A program made the translations under genes and the position numbers. A stretch of DNA of 64,000 bases from Klenkia soli (GTDB taxonomy: Bacteria; Actinomycetota; Actinomycetes; Mycobacteriales; Geodermatophilaceae): the NCBI RefSeq assembly GCF_900103975.1, contig NZ_FNIR01000006.1, positions 186,001 to 250,000 of the forward strand, written 5' to 3'. The notes beneath the pieces are model-generated. The model was not told where the DNA came from. It did not search any database and worked only from the letters and a program-made list of their open reading frames with translations. Positions 1 to 8,945 of the stretch are shown here, piece after piece (positions within the stretch are counted from its first letter, which is position 1; every line of letters begins with the position of its first letter).

Positions 1-287
1 CCGTCCCGGTCGAGGTGCTGCGTGCCCGGGCGGAGGCGGTCGTCGCCGCGCTGGGCGGGGATGCGCACGTCGTGGACGCCGGGGCCCGGGTCGGCGGCGG
101 GGGAGCGCCCGAGTTCGAGCTGCCGAGCGTCGCCGTCTCGCTGCCGGCCTCCTGCGCCGAGCCGCTGCGGCTCGGCGCGCCGCCGGTCGTCGGGTACCTG
201 GCCGACGGGCGGACGCTGCTGGACCTGCGCAGCCTGGACCCCGCCGACGACGAGACCCTGGTGCAGGCGGTCCGCGCATGCCGGTGA
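1..287 (+). CDS. selA: L-seryl-tRNA(Sec) selenium transferase, C-terminal end (partial)
   Basis: Only the last 94 codons are present, in frame from base 3 and ending at TGA 285-287; the gene begins left of the window. SelA is the PLP enzyme that converts Ser-tRNA(Sec) to Sec-tRNA(Sec) using selenophosphate. The visible tail ([17 protein letters not shown], then a segment ending in [18 protein letters not shown]) resembles the small C-terminal domain of bacterial SelA. The identification rests mostly on selB starting 4 nt downstream, the standard selA-selB arrangement. No catalytic residues lie in this fragment. Confidence 0.8.
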   Translation, partial: VPVEVLRARAEAVVAALGGDAHVVDAGARVGGGGAPEFELPSVAVSLPASCAEPLRLGAPPVVGYLADGRTLLDLRSLDPADDETLVQAVRACR

Positions 288-291
288 CAGC

Positions 292-2022
292 GTGCAGGTG
301 ATCGCCACCGCGGGGCACGTCGACCACGGCAAGTCCTCGCTGGTCACGGCGCTGACCGGCATGCAGCCCGACCGGTGGGAGGAGGAGCGCCGGCGCGGCC
401 TCACCATCGACCTCGGGTTCGCCTGGACCACCCTGCCCGGCGGTCGCACGGTCGCCGTCGTGGACGTGCCCGGCCACGAGCGCTTCGTCGGGAACATGCT
501 CGCCGGGGTGGGCTCGGTGCCCGCCGCGCTGGTGGTGGTGGCCGCCGACGACGGGTGGTCGGCGCAGACCGCCGAGCACGTCGCGGTGCTCGACGCCCTC
601 GGGGTGCGCGACGCGCTGCTGGTGGTCACCAAGTCCGACCTCGCCGACCCCGCGCCGGTGCTCGCCGACGTGCGGGCGCGGCTGGCCGAGACCTCGCTCG
701 GCGACGTCCCCGGGGTCGCCGCCAGCTCGCGCACCGGTGACGGCGTGCCGGCGGTCGCCGCGGCCCTGGAGGAGCTGCTGGCCGGGCTGCCCGCCCCGGA
801 CACCACCGCGCCGGTCCGGCTGTGGGTCGACCGCACCTTCACCATCCGCGGCGCCGGCACCGTGGTCACCGGCACCCTGGCGGCGGGCACGGTGCGCACC
901 GGGGACCGGCTGGCGCTGGCTGGTCGGGACGTCGTCGTCCGCGGGCTGCAGTCCCTCGGCCAACCGGTCGAGGCGGCCCGGGCGACCGCCCGGGTGGCGC
1001 TGAACCTGCGCGGCGTCGCGGTCGAGGACATCTCCCGCGGCGACGCGCTGCTGACCCCCGACGCCTTCCGGTCGACGGGCGAGCTGGACGTCGTCCTCGT
1101 CCACCCGGCGCAGCGGCTGCCGGCCGAGCTCGTGGTGCACGTCGGCTCGGCCACGGTCGCCGCCCGGGTGCGCCCGCTGGACGACGCCACCGTGCGGCTG
1201 CGGCTGGGTGGACCGCTGCCGCTGCGGGTGGGGGACCGGCTGCTGCTGCGCGACCCCGGCACCCGCACGGTGCACGGCGCGGACGTGGCCGACGTCGACC
1301 CGCCCGAGCTGCGCCGGCGCGGGGCGGCGCGGGTGCGGGCCGCGGACCTCACCGCCGGGTGGGACGCCGATGCCGACCTGGCCCGCCGCCAGGTGGTGCT
1401 CCGGTCGGAGTTCGTCGCGATGGGCTGGCCGGTGCCGTCCGGGGCCACCGAGGTGGGTCGCTGGTTGCTGGCGCCCGGCCTGGCCGACGAGCTGGCCGCG
1501 CGGGTGCCGGCCGTCGTCGCCCGCTACCGGCAGCTGCGGCCGTTGGAGCCGGGGCCGCCGACGGCGGTGCTGCGCAGTGCGCTTGAGCTGCCCGACGCCG
1601 AGCTGGTCGCCGGGCTGGTGCGGCCGCCCTTGGCACTGCGCGACGGCCGGGTGGTCGCCACCGACAGCGGACTGCCCGAGCCGGTGCAGCGGGCGGTGAC
1701 CGGCGTCCTGGCCCGGCTCGCCGTAGAGCCGTTCGCCGCCCCGGACACCGAGGCGCTGGCCGCCGCCGGGCTGGGTCCGCGCGAGCTCGCCGCAGCGGTC
1801 CGGGACGGTCAGCTGGTCCGGATCGCCGACGGCGTGGTGCTCGCCCCCGGCGTCGAGGACCGGGCGCGGCGGGCACTGGCCGCGGTGCCCCAGCCGTTCA
1901 CGCTCAGCCAGGCGCGGCAGGCCTGGGGCACCTCGCGTCGCGTCGCCGTCCCGCTGGCGGAGTGGCTGGACGCCCGCGGGGTGACAGAGCGGCTGCCCGA
2001 CGCCACCCGGCGGCTCCGGTGA
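292..2022 (+). CDS. selB: Selenocysteine-specific translation elongation factor SelB
   Basis: A 576-residue GTPase that delivers Sec-tRNA to UGA codons followed by a SECIS element. The GTG at 292 gives an N terminus [16 protein letters not shown], the usual SelB beginning. The same frame stays open further upstream, but that part overlaps selA and is not SelB-like. Visible motifs are G1 [10 protein letters not shown]3 DVPGHERF and G4 TKSD, followed by EF-Tu-like beta-barrel domains. The C-terminal part is consistent with the winged-helix repeats that bind SECIS RNA, ending around [15 protein letters not shown]. Its start lies 4 nt after the selA stop, so the pair is co-transcribed. No tRNA-Sec, selD or obvious selenoprotein is inside the window. 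Confidence 0.95.
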   Translation: MQVIATAGHVDHGKSSLVTALTGMQPDRWEEERRRGLTIDLGFAWTTLPGGRTVAVVDVPGHERFVGNMLAGVGSVPAALVVVAADDGWSAQTAEHVAVLDALGVRDALLVVTKSDLADPAPVLADVRARLAETSLGDVPGVAASSRTGDGVPAVAAALEELLAGLPAPDTTAPVRLWVDRTFTIRGAGTVVTGTLAAGTVRTGDRLALAGRDVVVRGLQSLGQPVEAARATARVALNLRGVAVEDISRGDALLTPDAFRSTGELDVVLVHPAQRLPAELVVHVGSATVAARVRPLDDATVRLRLGGPLPLRVGDRLLLRDPGTRTVHGADVADVDPPELRRRGAARVRAADLTAGWDADADLARRQVVLRSEFVAMGWPVPSGATEVGRWLLAPGLADELAARVPAVVARYRQLRPLEPGPPTAVLRSALELPDAELVAGLVRPPLALRDGRVVATDSGLPEPVQRAVTGVLARLAVEPFAAPDTEALAAAGLGPRELAAAVRDGQLVRIADGVVLAPGVEDRARRALAAVPQPFTLSQARQAWGTSRRVAVPLAEWLDARGVTERLPDATRRLR

Positions 2023-2070
2023 TCGGCGTGGTGGCGCCGGCGGAACGAGACCCGTCGTTACCGTGACGAG

Positions 2071-2445
2071 GTGATCGACTTCTCGAACGGCTCCGTGTTC
2101 AAGCTCAACCCCGCCCGCAACGAGGACCTCGGCCCCGAGGTGGCGCCGCTGCTGATCCCCGGGGAGCGTGTCGTGTCCTGCTACAAGGCGATGCGCGACT
2201 ACGTGGTCTTCACAGACAAGCGACTGATCGCGGTGAACGTCCAGGGCATGACCGGCAAGAAGAAGGACTTCACCTCGTTGCCCTACAGCAAGATCCAGGC
2301 GTTCTCGGTGGAGACGGCCGGGACGTTCGACCTGGACGCCGAGCTCGACCTGTGGTTCAGCGGTCTGGGCAAGGTCAGGCTCGAGTTCAAGGGCAACTCC
2401 GACATCCGTCAGCTCGGCCAGATGATCGCCGGCTTCGCGCTCTGA
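2071..2445 (+). CDS. Bacterial PH-like domain protein
   Basis: A 124-residue soluble protein starting at GTG 2071 (N terminus MIDFSNGSVFKLNP). The body, with LLIPGERVVSCYKAMRDYVV, FTDKRLIAVNVQGMTGKKKD and LPYSKIQAFSVE, is the single-domain bacterial pleckstrin-homology fold (bPH_1/YyaB type). These occur as short cytoplasmic proteins of unknown ligand. No signal peptide or membrane segment is seen. Its stop overlaps the ATG of the following acetyltransferase gene (TGATG at 2443-2447), so the two are translationally coupled. The biochemical role is unknown. Confidence 0.8.
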   Translation: MIDFSNGSVFKLNPARNEDLGPEVAPLLIPGERVVSCYKAMRDYVVFTDKRLIAVNVQGMTGKKKDFTSLPYSKIQAFSVETAGTFDLDAELDLWFSGLGKVRLEFKGNSDIRQLGQMIAGFAL

Positions 2446-2939
2446 TGGCTGCGGTCGTCCGGCTCGCCGTGCCCGGTGAGGCCGAGCGGCTGGACGCAGC
2501 GTTGGAGGCGCCGGACGGCGTGTACGGCCTCCTGCTGTCCAGGCAGACGTCCGGGGAGTGCGCGCTGCTGGTGGCCGAGGTGGGCGGGCGGCCGGTGGGC
2601 GCGGGGCTGCTGCGGTGGGCACCGCGGGACGCCGTCGTCCGGGAGCGCTTCGGCGATCTGCCGGAGATCAGCAACCTGCAGGTGCACCCCGACGAGCAGG
2701 GCCAGGGCCACGGGACGGCGCTGGTCCGGGCCGCCTGCGCCCGGGCCGCGGCCGGCGGTCACCGGCGGGTCGGCATCGGGGTGGGCGACGACAACCCGGA
2801 CGCCGCCCGGCTCTACCTGCGGCTCGGGTTCGCCTAGACCGGGCTGGCGTACGCCGACCGCTACACCTGGACCGACCGGTACGGGGCCGACCACGACGCG
2901 GAGGACGCCGTCCGGTACCTGGTCCGCGACCTGACCTGA
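2445..2939 (+). pseudogene. GNAT acetyltransferase gene interrupted by an in-frame amber codon
   Basis: The frame opens at ATG 2445 and encodes a GNAT-fold N-acetyltransferase with the acetyl-CoA pyrophosphate-binding loop VHPDEQGQGHGTALV. It meets TAG at 2835-2837, directly after LYLRLGFA. The same frame then continues uninterrupted for 33 codons (TGLAYADRYTWTDRYG..., ending TGA 2937-2939) and reads like the normal C-terminal strand of the family. The usual residue at the stop position is an acidic one, so a single GAG-to-TAG change explains it. The truncated product is 130 residues. It could be a recent nonsense mutation, a sequencing error, or a natural truncation. It is not selenocysteine recoding, since the codon is UAG. 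Confidence 0.75.
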
Positions 2940-2950
2940 CCTGACCTGAC
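2931..2950. repeat. Short tandem repeat, four copies of CTGAC
   Basis: Four perfect copies of the pentamer CTGAC lie end to end across the stop codon of the interrupted GNAT gene. Pentamer slippage here would shift the last codons of the GNAT frame. It may be no more than a low-complexity tail between two convergent genes. Confidence 0.6.
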
Positions 2951-2961
2951 CCGGCCGCCGG

Positions 2962-3114
2962 TCAGCCGCCGGCGCCCAGCAGGGCGGACCGCCAGGCGGC
3001 GGGCACCTCCTGCTCGGGCGGGGCCACCTGGGACACGTCGGAGGTCTCGACCAGCTGCTCAGGACGGCAGGGGGCGGGCAGGTCGCGGAAGCGGGCCCGG
3101 GGGTCCTCGGTCAT
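2962..3114 (-). CDS. Small conserved-looking hypothetical protein (50 aa)
   Basis: An ATG at 3114 opens a 50-residue reading frame (N terminus MTEDPRARFRDLPAPCRPEQ, C terminus AAWRSALLGAGG). It lies 38 nt downstream of the enoyl-CoA hydratase gene on the same strand. The composition is charged and proline-rich, with no membrane segment and one cysteine. I do not recognise a family. Support comes from its operon-like position and a sensible codon pattern; the Shine-Dalgarno sequence is weak. It could be a chance frame. Confidence 0.45.
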   Translation of the reverse strand: MTEDPRARFRDLPAPCRPEQLVETSDVSQVAPPEQEVPAAWRSALLGAGG

Positions 3115-3152
3115 GCGGTGAGGGTCCCGCCGCGCCGGCGTGCGGGCAAGGG

Positions 3153-3926
3153 TCAGTCCTGCGGGACCCAGGACGCCGGGCGCTTCTCTCGGAACGCGGC
3201 GATGCCCTCCTGGCCCTCGGCGGAGGCGAAGAACCGGGCGGACAGCCCGAGCAGCTCGCCGAACTGGTCGGCCAGCGAGCCGGTCGGCGTCGAGCGCAGC
3301 AGCCGCTTGGTCTCGGCCAGCGCCGTAGGGGCGCCGGCGGCCAGCGCCCGCACCTGCCCGGCCACGGTGGCGTCGACCTCGTCGTCGGCGACGGCCAGGT
3401 CGACCAGCCCGGTCTGCGCGGCGGTGGCGGCGTCGAACACCTCGCCGGTGAGCATCAACCGGTGCACCGCGTGCGGCAGCATCCGGGGCCGGCAGACCGC
3501 CGAGATGATCGCCGGGACCACCCCGATCCGCACCTCCGCGAACCCGAACGTGGCCGACGCGCCGGCCACCACGACGTCGCAGGCGGCGAGCAGGCCGACC
3601 CCGCCGGCCCGGGCCGGCCCGCGGACGGCGGCCAGCACCGGCTTGGGCGAGTGCCAGATGGTCCCGAGCAGCTCGGGGAACTCGTTCACGCCCTGGTCCT
3701 CGGCCGCGCCGCCGGCTGCCTCGGAGAGGTCCATGCCCGAGCAGAACACCCGGCCGGTGTGGTCGAGCACGACCACCCGCACGGCGTCGTCGGCCAGCGC
3801 CGCAGCCAGGGCGTCGCGCAGCTGGGCGCGCATCGCGCGGGACAGCGCGTTGCGGTTGGCGGGGGAGTCGAGGGTGAGGGTGGCGACACCGCGGGACACC
3901 TCGACGTGCAGCACCGAGTCGGTCAC
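3153..3926 (-). CDS. Enoyl-CoA hydratase/isomerase family protein
   Basis: A crotonase-fold protein of about 257 residues. The start chosen is GTG 3926 (MTDSVLHVEVSRG), which has an AGGA about 9 nt upstream; ATG 3935, three codons earlier, is an alternative. Oxyanion-hole segments are visible as RVFCSGMDLSEAAGG and RAGGVGLLAACDVVVA, and the second-helix acid as FGFAEVRIGVVPA. The position equivalent to the first catalytic glutamate of rat hydratase (Glu144) is glycine here. The protein is therefore probably a hydratase-like or isomerase family member with altered chemistry. It diverges from hemW with only about 40 nt between starts. Confidence 0.8.
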   Translation of the reverse strand: MTDSVLHVEVSRGVATLTLDSPANRNALSRAMRAQLRDALAAALADDAVRVVVLDHTGRVFCSGMDLSEAAGGAAEDQGVNEFPELLGTIWHSPKPVLAAVRGPARAGGVGLLAACDVVVAGASATFGFAEVRIGVVPAIISAVCRPRMLPHAVHRLMLTGEVFDAATAAQTGLVDLAVADDEVDATVAGQVRALAAGAPTALAETKRLLRSTPTGSLADQFGELLGLSARFFASAEGQEGIAAFREKRPASWVPQD

Positions 3927-3966
3927 GGGACCCATCCTGCACGGGCGGGGGACACTGGGCGCAGCG

Positions 3967-5199
3967 ATGACCACCACCCTGCCGATCCTCGGCGACTCCC
4001 CAGCCCTGCCGGCCGACCCGTCGATGCTCGACGACGCCGCCCGCGGGGTGCTCGGCCGCACCCCGTTCGGCCTCTACGTGCACGTGCCGTTCTGCGCGAC
4101 CCGCTGCGGCTACTGCGACTTCAACACCTACACCTCCGACGAGCTCGGGCCCGGTGCCAACCGCAGCGAGTACGCGGCCACCGCGATCGCCGAGCTCGAG
4201 CTCGCCGCCCGGGTGCTCGGGCCCGAACCGCCGGAGATCAGCACCGTGTTCGTCGGCGGCGGCACGCCCACGCTGCTGCCCGCCGCCGACCTGGTCGCCG
4301 TCCTCGCCCGGGCCCGCGAGCTGTTCCCGGTGGCCGCCGACGTCGAGGTCACCACCGAGGCCAACCCCGAGTCGGTGACGCCGGAGTCGCTGGCCGTGCT
4401 GCGCGCGGGCGGGTTCACCCGGATCAGCCTGGGCATGCAGTCGGCCGCCCCGCACGTGCTTGCCGTCCTCGACCGCCGGCACACCCCCGGCCGGGCCGCC
4501 GAGGCCGCCCGCGAGGCCCGCGCCGCGGGGTTCGAGCACGTCAACCTCGACCTGATCTACGGCGCACCGGGGGAATCCGACGCCGACTGGGAGCTGTCCC
4601 TGCAGGCCGTGCTGGACGCCCCGGTCGACCACGTCAGCGCCTACGCCCTCATCGTCGAGCAGGGCACCAAGCTGGCCCGTCGGGTGGCCCGCGGCGAACT
4701 GCCGATGCCCGACGACGACGTGCTCGCCGACCGGTACGAGCAGGCCGACCGGGTGCTCCGCGGGGCCGGGCTCGAGTGGTACGAGGTCTCCAACTGGGCC
4801 ACCGACCGGGCCGCACGCTGCCGGCACAACGAGCTGTACTGGGCCAACGCGCACTGGTGGGGCATCGGACCGGGTGCGCACAGCCACGTCGGCGGCCTGC
4901 GCTGGTGGAACGTCAAGCACCCCGCCGCCCACGCCGGCCGGCTCGCCGCGGGCGAGCACCCGGCCGCCGGCGCGGAGCGGCTGACCCCCGAGGACGTCGC
5001 GCTGGAGACAGTGATGCTCGGCCTGCGGCTGCGCGACGGGCTGCCGCTCACCGCGCTCTCGGACGTCGGCCGCGCCCGCGCCGCCGACGCCGTCGCGCGG
5101 GGGCTGCTGGAGGTCGGTCCGCACGAGGCGGGCCGCGCCGTCCTGACCGACCGCGGCCGACTGCTCGCCGACGCCCTGGTGCGCGACCTGACCGACTGA
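3967..5199 (+). CDS. hemW: Radical SAM heme chaperone HemW
   Basis: A 410-residue radical SAM protein with the cluster motif C43-x3-C47-x2-C50 in VPFCATRCGYCDFNTY. It also has the GGGTPTLL SAM-binding segment and the C-terminal HemN/HemW domain (YEVSNWATD..., GIGPGAHS). HemW proteins were long annotated as oxygen-independent coproporphyrinogen oxidase, but characterised members insert heme into respiratory proteins. True HemN has an extra N-terminal cysteine arrangement not seen here. The start is ATG 3967. In many Actinobacteria hemW lies just upstream of hrcA; here it is about 11 kb away, with recQ and an ABC module between them. Confidence 0.9.
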   Translation: MTTTLPILGDSPALPADPSMLDDAARGVLGRTPFGLYVHVPFCATRCGYCDFNTYTSDELGPGANRSEYAATAIAELELAARVLGPEPPEISTVFVGGGTPTLLPAADLVAVLARARELFPVAADVEVTTEANPESVTPESLAVLRAGGFTRISLGMQSAAPHVLAVLDRRHTPGRAAEAAREARAAGFEHVNLDLIYGAPGESDADWELSLQAVLDAPVDHVSAYALIVEQGTKLARRVARGELPMPDDDVLADRYEQADRVLRGAGLEWYEVSNWATDRAARCRHNELYWANAHWWGIGPGAHSHVGGLRWWNVKHPAAHAGRLAAGEHPAAGAERLTPEDVALETVMLGLRLRDGLPLTALSDVGRARAADAVARGLLEVGPHEAGRAVLTDRGRLLADALVRDLTD

Positions 5200-5267
5200 G
5201 GAGGGGCTGGTGCGACCGGGGTCACCTCTGGCACAGTCAGGGCTGACTGCTCGACGAGGAGGCCCCA

Positions 5268-6185
5268 GTGCGGAAGCGGTACGACGTCCTGCAGCGCATC
5301 GAGTCGCTCGACCCGGTGGCCGACCACCTGGAGATCTACCGGCTCACGGCGACCGTCGAGTTCCCCTGGGACATGAACCAGGCGCTCAGCTTCGCGCTGT
5401 TCCGCACCTACGCCGTCCCGACCATCGGCGAGCTGCTCGGCCGCACCGGTGAGTTCACCGAGCGGGTGCAGAAGCGCTACGACGACACCGGGCTGATCCT
5501 CGACGCCGTCCTGGAGCACGGGCCGGACTCCGGCACCGGCAAGGCCGCGATCCGGCGGATGAACCAGATGCACCGCTCCTACGACATCAGCAACGACGAC
5601 ATGCGCTACGTGCTGTGCACCTTCGTCGTCACCCCGATCCGCTGGATGGACACCTACGCCTGGCGGCCGATGAGCGGGGTCGAGAAGATCGCCAGCGCCG
5701 AGTACTACCAGGCGCTGGGGGCGCGCATGGGCATCAAGGACGTCCCCGGCACCTGGCAGGAGTTCGCCCGGGTGCACGACGCCTACGAGGCCGAGCACTT
5801 CGCGTTCAGCGAGGGTGGCCGGGCCGTCGCCGACTCCACCCTCGCGCTGCTGGGCACCTTCCCGCCGCACGACAAGCTGCCGGCCTCGGTGGTCCGGCAG
5901 ACCTCGTTCGCGCTCATGGACGACGCCCTGCTCGCCGCCTTCCGCTACCCGAAGCCCAACCCGGTGCTGGCCGCCGCCACCCGGGCCGGGCTGCGGGCGC
6001 GCGGGAGGGCGCTGCGGTTCGCGGCACCCCGCACGGAGCCCTTCTACGCCCGGCAGCTGCCCACCATCCGCAGCTACCCCGACGGCTACGACGTCAGCGC
6101 GCTGGGCACCTTCCCGGGCGGCTGCCCGGTGCCGCACGCGGCCGGCGCTCAGCCGGCGAGCGCCGCCAGCACGCCCTCGCCGTAG
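5268..6185 (+). CDS. MpaB-type oxygenase family protein (DUF2236)
   Basis: A 305-residue protein starting at GTG 5268 behind a strong GAGGAGG box. Features such as [34 protein letters not shown] and [18 protein letters not shown] fit the all-helical DUF2236 family. That family includes the heme-containing latex-clearing oxygenases and the mycophenolic-acid enzyme MpaB; conserved histidine and arginine residues bind heme. The substrate is unknown. No signal peptide is evident. The last 37 nt overlap the 3' end of the convergent recQ gene. The protein tail in that overlap is low-complexity (Ala/Pro/Ser) and may be dispensable. Confidence 0.8.
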   Translation: MRKRYDVLQRIESLDPVADHLEIYRLTATVEFPWDMNQALSFALFRTYAVPTIGELLGRTGEFTERVQKRYDDTGLILDAVLEHGPDSGTGKAAIRRMNQMHRSYDISNDDMRYVLCTFVVTPIRWMDTYAWRPMSGVEKIASAEYYQALGARMGIKDVPGTWQEFARVHDAYEAEHFAFSEGGRAVADSTLALLGTFPPHDKLPASVVRQTSFALMDDALLAAFRYPKPNPVLAAATRAGLRARGRALRFAAPRTEPFYARQLPTIRSYPDGYDVSALGTFPGGCPVPHAAGAQPASAASTPSP

Positions 6186-7960
6186 CGCTCCAGCTTGGCT
6201 GCGCCCACCCCGTTGATCGTGCCCAGGGCGGCGACGTCGGCCGGCTCCTCGGTGGCGATCTGGCGCAGCGTGGCGTCGTGGAAGACCACGTAGGCCGGCA
6301 CGCCCTGCTCCTTCGCCGTCGCGGCCCGCCAGGCCCGCAGCCGCTCGAACGCCGGTGCCGCCGCCGGTGCCAGGTCGACCGCGGCCTTGGCGGCCCGCTG
6401 CGTGCGACCCCGGGCGACCCGCTCGGGTTCCCGCCGCATCGGCACGTCGCGCTCGCGCCGCAGCACCGGCCCGCTGGCCTCGTTCAGCGCCAGCGTGCCG
6501 TACTCGCCCTGCACGGCCAGCAGGCCCTGGGCCAGCAGCTGCCGGACGACGCCCCGCCACTGCTGCTCGGTGAGGTCGGACCCGATGCCGAAGGTGCTCA
6601 GCTGGTCGTGCCCGTGCTGGGTGACCTTCTCGGTGCGCTTGCCGAGCAGGATGTCGATCGACTGGCCGGCGCCGAAGGACTGCCCGCGTTCGCGCTGCAG
6701 CCGCAGCACCGTCGAGAGCAGCTTCTGCGCGGGGATGGTGCCGTCCCAGGTCTCGGGCGGGACCAGGCAGGTGTCGCAGTTGCCGCAGGGTGTGCTCTCC
6801 TGCCCGAAGTGGGCCAGCAGCCGCACCCGTCGGCAGTCGACCGTCTCGCAGAGGGCGAGCATCGCGTCGAGCTGGCCGGTGAGCACCCGGCGGTGCGCGG
6901 CGTCGCCGTCCGAGCCGTCGATCATCTTGCGCTGCTGGACGACGTCGGCCAGCCCGTAGGCCAGCCATGCCGTGGAGGGGAGCCCGTCGCGCCCGGCGCG
7001 GCCGGTCTCCTGGTAGTAGCCCTCGACCGACTTGGGCAGGTCGAGGTGGGCGACGAACCGGACGTCGGGCTTGTCGATGCCCATGCCGAACGCGATGGTC
7101 GCCACCATCACCAGGCCGTCCTCGCGCAGGAACCGCGACTGGTTGGCCGCGCGGGTCCGCTGGTCCATGCCGGCGTGGTAGGCCAGAGCCGGGATGCCGT
7201 TCTTCACCAGGAAGTCGGCGGTGGTCTCGACCGAGGCGCGCGACAGGCAGTAGACGACGCCGGCGTCGCCGGGGTGCTCGGTGCGCAGCAGGTCGAGCAG
7301 CTGCTTGCGCGGCTCGTTCTTCGGCGCGATGCGGTACTGGATGTTCGGGCGGTCGAAGCCGGCCACGACGTGCAGGGCGTCGTCGAGCTGCAGCCGGGTG
7401 CTGATCTCGGCGTGGGTGCGCGGGGTGGCGGTCGCGGTGAGCGCGATCCGCGGGACGTCGGGCCACTTCTCGTGCAGCATCGACAGCGCGAGGTAGTCGG
7501 GCCGGAAGTCGTGCCCCCACTGGGCCACGCAGTGCGCCTCGTCGATGGCGAACAGCGCGATGCGCCCGCGCTCGAGCAGCCGGGCGGTGCGGGACTCGCC
7601 GCCGCCCAACGACTCGGGGGCCACGTAGATCAGGTCCAGCTCCTCGGCGAGGAACGCCTGCTCGACCGCCCGGCGCTCGTCGGGGTCCTGGCTGGAGTTG
7701 AGGAACCCGGCCCGGACGCCGAGCGCGGTCAGCGCGTCGACCTGGTCCTGCATGAGCGCGATCAGCGGCGAGACCACCACGCCCACGCCCTCGCGCAGCA
7801 GCGCCGGCACCTGGTAGCACAGCGACTTGCCGCCGCCGGTGGGCATGAGCACCAGGGCGTCGCCGCCGGCGACGACGTGGTCGACCACCCGCTGCTGCGG
7901 CCCCCGGAACGCGTCGTAGCCGAAGACCCTGCTCAGCACCTCCAGGCTCTGCTCGCTCAC
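6149..7960 (-). CDS. recQ: ATP-dependent DNA helicase RecQ
   Basis: A 603-residue 3'-to-5' helicase for recombination and fork repair. The start is GTG 7960 ([20 protein letters not shown]). Motif 0 (FRGPQQ), Walker A ([12 protein letters not shown]), DEAH box ([19 protein letters not shown]), motif III (LTATATP) and motif VI ([10 protein letters not shown]) are all present. The RQC zinc ligands ([19 protein letters not shown]) and a C-terminal HRDC domain ([19 protein letters not shown]) follow. It is full length with normal domain order. It is convergent with the MpaB-like gene and divergent from ABC module 1. Confidence 0.95.
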   Translation of the reverse strand: MSEQSLEVLSRVFGYDAFRGPQQRVVDHVVAGGDALVLMPTGGGKSLCYQVPALLREGVGVVVSPLIALMQDQVDALTALGVRAGFLNSSQDPDERRAVEQAFLAEELDLIYVAPESLGGGESRTARLLERGRIALFAIDEAHCVAQWGHDFRPDYLALSMLHEKWPDVPRIALTATATPRTHAEISTRLQLDDALHVVAGFDRPNIQYRIAPKNEPRKQLLDLLRTEHPGDAGVVYCLSRASVETTADFLVKNGIPALAYHAGMDQRTRAANQSRFLREDGLVMVATIAFGMGIDKPDVRFVAHLDLPKSVEGYYQETGRAGRDGLPSTAWLAYGLADVVQQRKMIDGSDGDAAHRRVLTGQLDAMLALCETVDCRRVRLLAHFGQESTPCGNCDTCLVPPETWDGTIPAQKLLSTVLRLQRERGQSFGAGQSIDILLGKRTEKVTQHGHDQLSTFGIGSDLTEQQWRGVVRQLLAQGLLAVQGEYGTLALNEASGPVLRRERDVPMRREPERVARGRTQRAAKAAVDLAPAAAPAFERLRAWRAATAKEQGVPAYVVFHDATLRQIATEEPADVAALGTINGVGAAKLERYGEGVLAALAG

Positions 7961-7986
7961 GACAGCGAGGGTAGGGCGGTCCGGTC

Positions 7987-7998
7987 TGACATCCGTCA
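7987..7998. promoter_or_regulatory. Palindrome TGACATCCGTCA upstream of ABC/two-component module 1
   Basis: TGAC-ATCC-GTCA, extendable to CTGAC/GTCAG, ends 59 nt before the ATG of the ABC ATPase gene. An equivalent palindrome (TGACAGGTGTCA) ends exactly 59 nt before the first gene of the paralogous module at 42 kb. NarL/LuxR-type response regulators often bind such short inverted repeats. The co-encoded response regulator is therefore the natural candidate, by inference. Confidence 0.5.
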
Positions 7999-8057
7999 GG
8001 TGCTGTGGACGACGTCCGGCACTACAGCTGCGACGGCGCGCTGACCAGGCTGGACGC

Positions 8058-8945
8058 ATGCCCGAGACACCCGCCCTGGACATCCGGGGGCTCACCGTTC
8101 GCTACGGCGGCACGACCGCCGTCCACGACCTGGACCTGACCATCCACCGCGGCGAGACGGTCGCCCTGCTGGGCACCAACGGCGCCGGCAAGTCCTCGAC
8201 CGTCAACGCCGCGCTCGGGCTCTTCCGCCCCTCGTCCGGCACGGTGCAGCTGCTGGGCCGCGACCCGCTGACCGCCGTCCGGTCCGGTGGGGTCGGCGCG
8301 ATGCTGCAGCACGGCGGTCTGCCGTCGGAGTCGCGGGTGGGCGAGGTGCTGCGGCTGGTCGCCGGCCGCTACGCCGACCCGTGGCCGACGGCCGACCTCG
8401 TGGCCACCACCGGCATCGGCGGCCTGCTGGACCGCCGCACCGAGCAGCTGTCGGGCGGGCAACGCCAGCGGGTGCTGCTGGCCCTGGCCCTGGCGGGCAC
8501 CCCGCCGCTGCTGGTGCTGGACGAGCCCACCAGCGCCATGGACGTCGAGGGCCGGCAGGCGTTCTGGACGACGATGCGCGACCTGGCCGACCGCGGCCAC
8601 ACCGTCGTGTTCGCCACCCATCACCTGGCCGAGGCCGACGCGGTGGCCGACCGGGTGGTCGTCGTGGACGCCGGCCGCGTGGTCGCCGACGGCAGCTCCG
8701 CCCAGATCAAGTCCCGCATCGCCGGCCGCACCGTGCGGTTCGGCTGCACCGACCGCGCCGGGCTGGCCGAGCTGCCCGGCGTCACCGCCGTCCGCGGCAC
8801 CGGCGACCTGGTCGAGCTGGCCACCACCGACGCCGAGGCCACCCTGCGGGCCCTGCTCGCCGCCCACGACCGCCTGCCCGACCTCGAGGTGGCCGGCGCC
8901 AGCCTCGAGCAGGCCTTCCTCACCCTCACCGGAGGCACCCGATGA
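8058..8945 (+). CDS. ABC-2 type transporter, ATP-binding protein (module 1)
   Basis: A 295-residue cytoplasmic ATPase. Walker A is GTNGAGKSS, the signature is LSGGQRQR, Walker B is [12 protein letters not shown] and the switch histidine sits in [10 protein letters not shown]. The C-terminal extension after about residue 225 is the regulatory tail typical of drug or lipid exporters of the DrrA/CcmA group. Its stop overlaps the ATG of the permease gene (ATGA). The ATG at 8058 has no convincing Shine-Dalgarno; the sequence CAGGCT followed by 6 nt and ATG suggests a leaderless transcript. With the next three genes it forms an exporter-plus-sensor module like DesK/LiaS-linked exporters. The substrate is unknown. 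Confidence 0.9.
   Translation: MPETPALDIRGLTVRYGGTTAVHDLDLTIHRGETVALLGTNGAGKSSTVNAALGLFRPSSGTVQLLGRDPLTAVRSGGVGAMLQHGGLPSESRVGEVLRLVAGRYADPWPTADLVATTGIGGLLDRRTEQLSGGQRQRVLLALALAGTPPLLVLDEPTSAMDVEGRQAFWTTMRDLADRGHTVVFATHHLAEADAVADRVVVVDAGRVVADGSSAQIKSRIAGRTVRFGCTDRAGLAELPGVTAVRGTGDLVELATTDAEATLRALLAAHDRLPDLEVAGASLEQAFLTLTGGTR

Noticed and set aside
22-291. N-terminal extension of SelB by about 90 residues
   Set aside because: It overlaps selA out of frame and is Arg/Pro/Ser-rich; GTG 292 gives the canonical [14 protein letters not shown] start.
2835-2837. Recoding of the GNAT stop as selenocysteine
   Set aside because: The codon is TAG, not TGA, and no SECIS-like hairpin follows directly; proximity to selB is coincidental.
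3118-3966. N-terminal extension of hemW (frame open upstream to 3118)
   Set aside because: This stretch is antisense to the enoyl-CoA hydratase gene and has no HemW-like sequence; ATG 3967 gives the normal length.
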